A stretch of 64,000 bases of DNA from Petrolisthes cinctipes (taxonomy: Eukaryota > Arthropoda > Malacostraca > Decapoda > Porcellanidae): positions 372,001-436,000 of the forward strand of contig JAWQEG010000133.1 in assembly GCA_033782935.1 (NCBI GenBank), written 5' to 3'. A program made the translations under genes and the position numbers. This document shows, piece by piece, positions 63,301 to 64,000 of the stretch. The notes beneath the pieces are model-generated. The model had not been told where the DNA came from. It did not search any database and saw only the letters and a program-made list of their open reading frames with translations. How positions within the stretch are numbered: the first letter of the stretch is position 1; each line of letters begins with the position of its first letter.

Positions 63301-63480
63301 AGAAGCGATCTGTACATGAATACTCAGTGCTAGAATGTTTTCAAAATATAGGCTCAAAACATACTAAAAATCGATATTTTATGTGTCCATAGTCGATATG
63401 TGCATGCATCTTCTGTACCCGTTTATATATCAAATTCAGGCTCAAAACACCCGAAAACTCGGTATTTTTGGGTCCTAGAA
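60385..63480. repeat. Tandem duplication, period 1,509 bp
   Basis: Copy 1 is about 60385-61893, copy 2 about 61894-63402, with the start of a third copy after that. Markers in register are CGATTATATCTC (60755/62264), GGGGTACCAG (60804/62313), CTACTACGTGTTAG (60978/62487), the TGAGAATCG unit (61199/62708) and CAGATAATCG (61521/63030). Confidence 0.92.
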
Positions 63481-64000
63481 GCGATCTGTACATGCCTACT
63501 CCTAGTTAGAATGTTTTCAAGATACAGACCCAAAACATGCTCAAAATCGATATTTTAGGTGCCCAAAAGTCGATATGTGCATGCATCTTCTGTACCCGTT
63601 TATATCTCAAATTCAGGCCCAAAACACCTGAAAATTCGGTATTTTGGGGTCCCAGAAGCGATTTGTACATGCCTACTCAGTGTTAGAGTATTTTCAATAT
63701 ACAGGCCCAAAACATACTGAAAATCGATGCCTACTCAGTGCTAGAATGTTTTCAAAATATTGGCTCAAAACATGCTAAAAATCGATATTTTAGGTGACCA
63801 AAGTCAATCTGTGTATGCATCTTCTGCACCCGTTTATATCCCAAATTCAACCTCAAAACACCCGAAAATCCGATATTTTTGGGTCCCAGAAGCGATCTGT
63901 ACATGCCTACTCAGTGCTAGAATTTTTTCAAAATATAGGCTTAAAACATGCTAAAAATCGATATTTTAAGTGTCCAGAGTCAATATGTGCATGCATCTTC
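63481..64000. repeat. Satellite units at right edge with one internally deleted unit
   Basis: At about 63728 an A start, CTGAAAATCGAT, is joined directly to GCCTACTCAGTG of a B half, so one half-unit lost part of its core. The array then continues to the last base. Confidence 0.85.

Larger units (their letters stand above)
1..64000 (+). repeat. Satellite DNA array, 176/177-bp monomer, spans whole window
   Basis: Every part of the window can be aligned to one monomer. Landmarks recur every 176-177 bp (or 147, 158, 164 or 129 bp in deleted variants) from the first base to the last, so the array runs past both ends. All copies read in the same direction. Each full monomer carries, in order: AAAATCGATATTTT, GGTGCCCAAA, GTCGATATGTGCATGCATC, CTGTACCCGTTTATATC, CAGGCTCAAAACACCC, AAAATTCGATATTTT, GGGTCCCAGAAGCGATCTG, TACATGCCTACTC, a TAGAATATTTTC or TAGAGTATTTTC motif, and CAGGCCCAAAACATGCT. 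G+C is about 40%, with about six CpG sites per monomer. The unit length and long uninterrupted tandem layout are what is known of centromeric or pericentromeric satellites. The function and species are inference. Confidence 0.97.
48501..64000. repeat. Array domain III
   Basis: Pure satellite, no gene. Domain I markers return: CATATCTACTTTG or CATATGTACTTTG (50365, 51725, 53096, 56848, 57897, 59960), TACGCAGTGC (49706, 51066, 57405, 59470), ACCGGTTTC (49450, 53728, 59216) and TCGAAATGTTC (48724, 49925, 51285, 58486). Confidence 0.7.

Noticed and set aside
1..64000. CRISPR array (regular repeats with spacers)
   Set aside because: The parts between the conserved cores are themselves repeated and related, not unique spacers; unit size and lack of cas genes also argue against it.
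1..64000. Transposable element, LTR, tRNA or rRNA sequences
   Set aside because: I saw no stretch that leaves the satellite pattern, no long terminal repeats or target-site duplications and no tRNA-like boxes.

Overview
The whole 64,000-base window is one uninterrupted, head-to-tail satellite DNA array. I find no credible protein-coding gene, no RNA gene, no transposon or retrotransposon insertion, no CRISPR array and no orientation switch. The basic unit is a 176/177-bp monomer of about 40% G+C, repeated a few hundred times. This organisation points to constitutive heterochromatin, centromeric or pericentromeric, of a eukaryotic nuclear genome. The length is in the nucleosome-repeat range typical of plant and animal centromeric satellites. 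I do not recognise the family and cannot name the species.

The monomer has internal structure. It is an old tandem dimer of two related halves: A (87-88 bp, beginning AAAATCGATATTTT) and B (89 bp, beginning AAAATTCGATATTTT). A and B align almost without gaps at roughly two thirds identity. Each half has a conserved core of about 50 bp and a variable stretch of about 38 bp. Most recurrent deletions fall in the variable stretch. They give a family of shorter units: 147 bp (29-bp deletion in A, about 70 copies), 158 bp (18-bp deletion in B, about 40 copies), 129 bp (both), and 164 bp (12-bp deletion in A, about a dozen copies).

Above the monomer there is no single array-wide higher-order repeat. 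Instead, segments of about 0.2 to 2.5 kb have been duplicated in tandem (periods 176, 264, 963, 988, about 1,050, 1,360, 1,509, 1,512, 1,620 and 2,516 bp) or copied to distant places (offsets of 3.1 to 11.4 kb). Many of these copies are mosaics.

Three domains can be told apart by diagnostic variants: I (1 to about 20.5 kb), II (about 20.5-48.5 kb) and III (about 48.5-64 kb). I and III share variants missing from II, and a type-II island lies inside III at about 54.1-56.4 kb. Open reading frames of up to 268 codons exist, but they are by-products of repeat lengths divisible by three (177 and 147) and are not annotated as genes.

All coordinates of duplicated blocks were found by eye and their edges are good to roughly 10-50 bp.
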